NCBI GenBank assembly: GCA_028286395.1
Contig: JAQBRS010000001.1
Span: 1-64,000, forward strand
Source: Candidatus Saccharimonadota bacterium
Lineage (GTDB): Bacteria > Patescibacteriota > Saccharimonadia > Saccharimonadales > Saccharimonadaceae
DNA length: 64,000 bases
Reading direction: 5' to 3'
Part shown: piece after piece, positions 59,285 through 64,000 of the stretch
Position numbering within the stretch: the first letter of the stretch is position 1
How the letters are laid out: every line of letters starts with the position of its first letter
Translations under genes and position numbers: made by a program
Notes under the pieces: model-generated
Databases searched by the model: none
What the model was told of the DNA's origin: nothing
The model's input: only the letters and a program-made list of their open reading frames with translations

Positions 59285-61558
59285 CTAGTAGCCGCGAGCG
59301 TCAGGAATTTTCTTCGGCTCGTTTGCTTCCGTGTCAGGTACCTGAGGCGCTGGGAAAGATTTTGTCTCAAGCCCAAGTGCTTCAACCGCAGGAGGCACAG
59401 GAACAGGAGTCTGCTGGCCTTGGCGTCGATCAGGACGAGGGCCATTGTTGTTTCCGCCGTTACGCCCCTGTTGGTGACGAGGGCCTTGGCCGTCATTTTG
59501 TGGCTGGCCGTCAGCGTTTTCACCAGAGCGTTGTGGCTTTGTGCCGCCACCGCCACCACCACCGATTTCGTTAATCACAGGGATCACGATTGGTGTTCGG
59601 CGAGTTTGGTCGTAGAGGACATGCGTTAACTCATCCTTAATTTCTTTCTTAACCGTATCAAGATCAACGCGGCGACCATTAAAGGTTCGTGCGACTTTTT
59701 GCTTTAAGTACTGGCGGATAATGCCCATCAGCTCTTCACTATCACGCAAGTAGATGAATCCACGAGAGATAATGTCAGGGCTGGTAAGGAGACGTCCGCT
59801 TCCCTTTGAAACGGTAAGGATCACGACGAACATACCTTCGGTTGCCATGTGAATACGGTCTTTAAGAACGACTTCTGACACAATTGCGCCAGAATCATCG
59901 TACATGACACCACCGACAGGAACACGCCCGGCTTTCTTTGCGCCTTCAGACGTAATTTCAATGACGTCACCACTGTCACACACAAAGATGTTGTGGCGTG
60001 GGATGCCTGCTTCTTTTTCAGCAAGTTCAGCGTTGTGAACCAACATGTGGAACTCACCGTGAATTGGAATGTAGTACTTTGGATTCAAAGCATTGATCAG
60101 CTTAACATGGTCATCGTAGTACCCGTGTCCAGAAAGGTGGAGCGGGCCAATACCGGTGAGGTGAGTCTTGCCGTTTTGAATAACGCCACTCCCTTCACGC
60201 ATCAGACCGTCAACCGTACGAACAACGTTCTTTTCGTTACCAGGAATCGCGTTTGAGCTAAAGACGATAATGTCAGTACTCTTAATCTTGATAAACTTGT
60301 GTGATCCGGATGCCATACGGTTAAGCACGGCGCTGAACTCACCTTGTGAACCAGTACAGACGATGGTGACTTTTCCGTCAGGGAGTTTAATGATGTCTTC
60401 CATCTTAACGATCACGTCCTTAGGGACTTTGATCATGCCAGTACGGAGGGCGACTTCAACGTTTTGAATCATGCTGTATCCAGCGAAGGCAACCTTACGG
60501 TCGTGCTTCTTTGCTTCGTCGAGAATGACTTGCATACGGTGGATTTGGCTAGAGAAACAACTAAGAACGAGGCGGCTTTCAGGATATTTGTCCATAACCT
60601 GCCCCATGCTCTCTTGGATGTCGAACTCACCGTGAGTGTGTCCACCTTCAGATTCACAGTTCGTCGATTCGTTCATAAGCATCAAGATACCTTCTTTTGA
60701 AGCAATCTCGGTCAAACGTTCGAGGTCAAACTTTTTGCCATCAACAGGAGCTTCTTCGAAACGCCAGTCACCTGTGTCGACAACAACACCAAGCGGTGTT
60801 CGGACGACAACTGCAGTTGCATCAGGGATTGAGTGGTTCACGCGAACGAGTTCGATACTAAAGCTGTCACCAAGTTGCACACGTTCGTGCGCTTCCGGGT
60901 CAAGAATGATGTATTCAGGTTCGTAGCCCGAGGTTGCCTCTTCCATTGTCTTTTGGACCATGGCGAGGGTAAATTTACTTCCGTAAACAGGTGCAGGAAT
61001 CTTGTCGATAATGTGACGGAATGCACCAATGTGGTCGAGGTGTCCGTGAGTAAAGACAATTCCGCGAATCTTGTGCTTGTTCTCTTGAAGGTAGGTCGTA
61101 TCAGGAATAATGTAGTTAATACCTGGGTAGTCTGAGCCTGGGAATAAGAATCCCATATCGATTACCACGATGTCATTATCGTATTCGATCGCCATCATGT
61201 TCTTGCCGATACCCATTTCACCGAGTCCGCCAAGAGGAATGATACGAAGCTTTGGCCCATTTGTACGAGGTGCCTTCTTTTGATCAGCAAGGCTGTATTG
61301 GCGGCCATCGTAGCCGTTAAAAACAGATTTGTTTACTGGGATGTTAATGATGTGCTGTGACGCACGAAGGTTAACCCCTTCTGAGGTACGTCGTTGTGCA
61401 CGAAAGACTTCACCACGGCGAGTTTGTGTCCCTGCAAGAACGGTGTTGTTCTGCTTTGGACGTTGGTTGTTGTTATTGTTCCCGTTGTTGTTACCGTTTC
61501 GGGGCGGTTGTTTTGAGGTGTCGTCAGCTTGTGGCGCACCGAGTCTTTGTTGACCCAT
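59285..61558 (-). CDS. rnj: ribonuclease J with long low-complexity N- and C-terminal extensions
   Basis: LRIIPLGGLGEMGIGKNMMAIEY, FTHGHLDHIGAFRHI, SGHGYYDDHVKLINALNPKYYIPIHGEFHM. Confidence 0.92.
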   Translation of the reverse strand: MGQQRLGAPQADDTSKQPPRNGNNNGNNNNNQRPKQNNTVLAGTQTRRGEVFRAQRRTSEGVNLRASQHIINIPVNKSVFNGYDGRQYSLADQKKAPRTNGPKLRIIPLGGLGEMGIGKNMMAIEYDNDIVVIDMGFLFPGSDYPGINYIIPDTTYLQENKHKIRGIVFTHGHLDHIGAFRHIIDKIPAPVYGSKFTLAMVQKTMEEATSGYEPEYIILDPEAHERVQLGDSFSIELVRVNHSIPDATAVVVRTPLGVVVDTGDWRFEEAPVDGKKFDLERLTEIASKEGILMLMNESTNCESEGGHTHGEFDIQESMGQVMDKYPESRLVLSCFSSQIHRMQVILDEAKKHDRKVAFAGYSMIQNVEVALRTGMIKVPKDVIVKMEDIIKLPDGKVTIVCTGSQGEFSAVLNRMASGSHKFIKIKSTDIIVFSSNAIPGNEKNVVRTVDGLMREGSGVIQNGKTHLTGIGPLHLSGHGYYDDHVKLINALNPKYYIPIHGEFHMLVHNAELAEKEAGIPRHNIFVCDSGDVIEITSEGAKKAGRVPVGGVMYDDSGAIVSEVVLKDRIHMATEGMFVVILTVSKGSGRLLTSPDIISRGFIYLRDSEELMGIIRQYLKQKVARTFNGRRVDLDTVKKEIKDELTHVLYDQTRRTPIVIPVINEIGGGGGGGTKPQRSGENADGQPQNDGQGPRHQQGRNGGNNNGPRPDRRQGQQTPVPVPPAVEALGLETKSFPAPQVPDTEANEPKKIPDARGY

Positions 61559-61715
61559 ATGTGTTTATTCTCCTTTATGAAAATAATTTCTTTGTTCATT
61601 TAAATGTTGTTACAAATTCAAGTTCGAGAGGTGTGAGTGGCGGTAAATTATTACGTCCCTCTCTGTTCAAGTGGTCTTAGTATACCAAACTACCCACCGG
61701 ATTGCAATCATATAA

Positions 61716-61744
61716 TTGACTTTATATCGTTAAAGTGTTATAAT
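61716..61744 (+). promoter_or_regulatory. consensus-like promoter
   Basis: TTGACT, 17-bp spacer TTATATCGTTAAAGTGT, TATAAT; coordinates approximate by 1-2 nt. Confidence 0.75.
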
Positions 61745-61808
61745 CTAGGTATAACTATGACGCCCACCACCCCGGTGAGAGCGCAAGTGAACCTGTTAGG
61801 ACAACAAA

Positions 61809-62363
61809 GTGAGTCAGGAAACGCTACATGGTCTACTCGGCTGGTTTTTAATCGTTGCGTCGATCTGGATGACCTGTCTGGCCTTGCAACAAGTGGCCCT
61901 GCTTGCGCTTCGGTTGGTGAGAACCATTCGGACGCTGAGTGGACGTCGCTTGAACAAGATCAAGCAGAAGTTCAGCGACGAAGAGGATCGCATTGGCGAA
62001 GAGGTCGAACCCATGTTCGAACTCTGGTGGAGCGAGATCGGCAAGAAGATCGTCGAAAACAGCCCAAGCCTCTACGAGAATGTCGTCTTGCCTCCAGGTA
62101 TCGACGAGATTCCCGAGCAGGTGAAAGCGATGGTGGCGGGCCCAGCCCTCCACTTCATCTCGCAGAGCGCCCAGGAGTTCGCCATCCACCTCGCAAGCAA
62201 GCCGTCACACGACGCCTTCATCGAGGAGGTACGTCGTATCGACAGCAAGATGGCAGCCTCCTATTTGGAGCAGTATGAGATGCACCTAGACGAGCACCGC
62301 AGTCAGCTGGCAGATCTCGGTATCAACATCGCCGAGTTCGAGGCGCAGTTCAGCGCCGCCTAG
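61809..62363 (+). CDS. hypothetical single-TM protein in GC-rich segment, GTG start
   Basis: MSQETLHGLLGWFLIVASIWMTCLALQQVALLALRLV..; stop just before the 62367-62394 hairpin; preferred over overlapping frame 61637..62278. Confidence 0.65.
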   Translation: MSQETLHGLLGWFLIVASIWMTCLALQQVALLALRLVRTIRTLSGRRLNKIKQKFSDEEDRIGEEVEPMFELWWSEIGKKIVENSPSLYENVVLPPGIDEIPEQVKAMVAGPALHFISQSAQEFAIHLASKPSHDAFIEEVRRIDSKMAASYLEQYEMHLDEHRSQLADLGINIAEFEAQFSAA

Positions 62364-62366
62364 GAT

Positions 62367-62394
62367 GTGTGGGGTGACTTCGGTCACCCCACAC
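62367..62394. terminator. perfect 12-bp hairpin with UUCG loop
   Basis: GTGTGGGGTGAC-TTCG-GTCACCCCACAC. Confidence 0.8.
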
Positions 62395-62438
62395 CCGCCT
62401 TCAAACGCTCCCCGTTCACTCAGTTGTCCCGTTCAGGG

Positions 62439-62465
62439 GCCCGGCTTTTTTGCCGGGCTTATTTT
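62439..62465. terminator. bidirectional terminator
   Basis: GCCCGGC-TTTTTT-GCCGGGC-TTATTTT. Confidence 0.75.
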
Positions 62466-63037
62466 AATTGACGGATGATTTCAGGAACTTTGAGGAAATC
62501 ATCGATCAGCGTCTGACGCAGACTGCCATTATAAAGGGCTGCTGCTGGATGAAATAACGGCATAATGACGATTTTATGATCTCCAAATTGAATTCTTTTT
62601 GGCTGACCATGGATTTCCCCTATCTTCATGCCGGGCAGGAAGTATTCCATGCTATGGCGACCCAAGGTAATAACCACTTTCGGGTTAATAATTTGGAGCT
62701 GCTTTAAAAGGTATGGCCAAAAAACAGCTTTCTCCTCCGGGAGCGGGTCACGATTATTCGGTGGTCGATACTTTACGATGTTCGTAATATAGACGTCTTT
62801 TCGCTCTAACCCAGCGGCAGCCAGCATCTCATTCAAGAACTTTCCCGCGGCGCCAACAAACGGAAGTCCGGTTTCGTCCTCTTTTTTACCTGGCGCTTCG
62901 CCGATAAACACAATGTCCGAATTAAGATTACCGTCCCCCATAACAAGGTTTGTCGCCTGCATGGCCAAATCTGGACAGACATTCTTTTCGCGAATGTCTG
63001 TCGCAATTTGCTCAAGCTGAGTGTATTTCGAGTCCAT
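62459..63037 (-). CDS. family-4 (Fe-S) uracil-DNA glycosylase
   Basis: VFIGEAPGKKEDETGLPFVGAAGKFLNEMLAAAGL, YITNIVKYRPPNNRDPLPEE, FHPAAALYN. Confidence 0.93.
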   Translation of the reverse strand: MDSKYTQLEQIATDIREKNVCPDLAMQATNLVMGDGNLNSDIVFIGEAPGKKEDETGLPFVGAAGKFLNEMLAAAGLERKDVYITNIVKYRPPNNRDPLPEEKAVFWPYLLKQLQIINPKVVITLGRHSMEYFLPGMKIGEIHGQPKRIQFGDHKIVIMPLFHPAAALYNGSLRQTLIDDFLKVPEIIRQLK

Positions 63038-63081
63038 ACTTCCCTTCTAGCATAGCAGGAGAGAAGATGATGAAACTAGTG

Positions 63082-63918
63082 CTACTTTTTGTTGAGCTTG
63101 TCAGTGACTGCTTGACCGAGGGCATTGAGCGTATCACTCAAAGAGACATCCTTAGTTTTAGCATCGAGGTCGTCTGACATCTTTGATGCTGCAGTAGAAA
63201 GCTTGTCAGATGAAGCCGATATGGCACTGATCGCAGCGAGCTTCTGTGAGCTTGTCGACGAGCTTGACTCATAAATCTTCATCTGAGGAAGGATCTCCCC
63301 GTATACGGCAACAGTGGAATCGACAAAGGCTTTGAGTGTTGGGTCACCAATGTCCTGAATTCCCTTGTAGATATCGATCGTCTTCTGAATATTAACGGAG
63401 TTGAAACTACTCGAACCTGAACCGAGGGCAGTGACCTGGTCAGTTGCAGTGATGAAACGATCAAGTGACGGGATGAAGACATCGCCGAAAGCAATGTATG
63501 CTTTTGCCTTTGTATCATATGCCTTGTACTTCGCATTGAGGTCTTTATCCACCTTAAGTGCTTTGAGGTCACCGAGTTTTGCATTCTCGGTTTTGAAATC
63601 AGCGTAAGCAGTTTTTGCCGCATCGACAGTGTCTTTAGATGAACCGCTTGAGATGTTGTCGCCAGCTGAGTACTTATCGCGAAGTGCACTGACTTGGTCG
63701 TAAGCCTTTTGGTAGTCGGCGTGTGAGACGTTAAAGAAGATAAAGTAGACCGCAAGGGCTGCTCCACCAAGCACAATCAACGCACCAACAATAGCGCTAA
63801 TGAGTATGATCAACTTCTTCTTTGATTTTCCGCCAGGTGCTTGTAGTGGATCACTATTCGGTGATGAACCGATGGTCGTAGGAGCTGCCGGCGTCGCAGC
63901 TGCAGCAAATGGATTCAC
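63082..63918 (-). CDS. hypothetical single-TM, Ser/Ala-rich extracytoplasmic protein (may extend past the window end)
   Basis: KKLIILISAIVGALIVLGGAALAVYFIFF; the upstream frame appears to stay open (Pro/Ala-rich) toward 64000. Confidence 0.6.
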   Translation of the reverse strand: MNPFAAAATPAAPTTIGSSPNSDPLQAPGGKSKKKLIILISAIVGALIVLGGAALAVYFIFFNVSHADYQKAYDQVSALRDKYSAGDNISSGSSKDTVDAAKTAYADFKTENAKLGDLKALKVDKDLNAKYKAYDTKAKAYIAFGDVFIPSLDRFITATDQVTALGSGSSSFNSVNIQKTIDIYKGIQDIGDPTLKAFVDSTVAVYGEILPQMKIYESSSSTSSQKLAAISAISASSDKLSTAASKMSDDLDAKTKDVSLSDTLNALGQAVTDKLNKK

Positions 63919-64000
63919 TGGGGCATCGGAGCTGGCTGGAGGAGCACCGAATGGATTAGCTGCTGGTGCTTCAGTAGGCGTTTCAGTTGGAGCGGGCGTC

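Noticed and set aside
61637-62278. 213-aa ORF overlapping 61809..62363
   Set aside because: Arg/Gly/Pro-rich out-of-frame translation; the 61809 frame has a TM segment, a coherent helical domain and ends right at the hairpin.

Overview
This 64 kb window is ordinary, gene-dense chromosome from a small-genome bacterium. The gene content and divergent families look like Saccharibacteria (TM7)/CPR; that assignment is inference. Core genes include gyrB-gyrA, comM, infC-rpmI-rplT, rpmB, miaA, thrS, ndk, uppP, a Xer recombinase, an almost complete type IV pilus operon (prepilins, pilD, pilC, pilT, pilB, pilO/N/M-like), ychF, tlyA-like, efp, rpsF-ssb-rpsR, ftsK, RNase J and a family-4 uracil-DNA glycosylase. 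RNA genes are tmRNA, RNase P RNA and tRNA-Val(GAC), tRNA-Thr(CGT), tRNA-Asp(GTC) and tRNA-Arg(CCT). I saw no rRNA operon and no CRISPR array. The most interesting material is non-coding. (i) About 200 nt between 18181 and 18382 forms a 33-bp rod-like RNA with its own promoter and terminator (6S-like architecture; identity unproven). (ii) A 1.5 kb gene desert at 11.2-12.7 kb contains a probable large structured RNA and a separate promoter-to-terminator small RNA. (iii) The thrS leader has an attenuator with a T-box-like GGUGGAACC element. Other points are an infC start at AUC, a probably leaderless 41-aa microgene, a decayed Nudix-RNase HI fusion, a tRNA-Asp 3'-end partial duplication, and a GC-rich island at 61.76-62.40 kb. 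All calls are from reading the sequence by eye; no database search or folding program was run.
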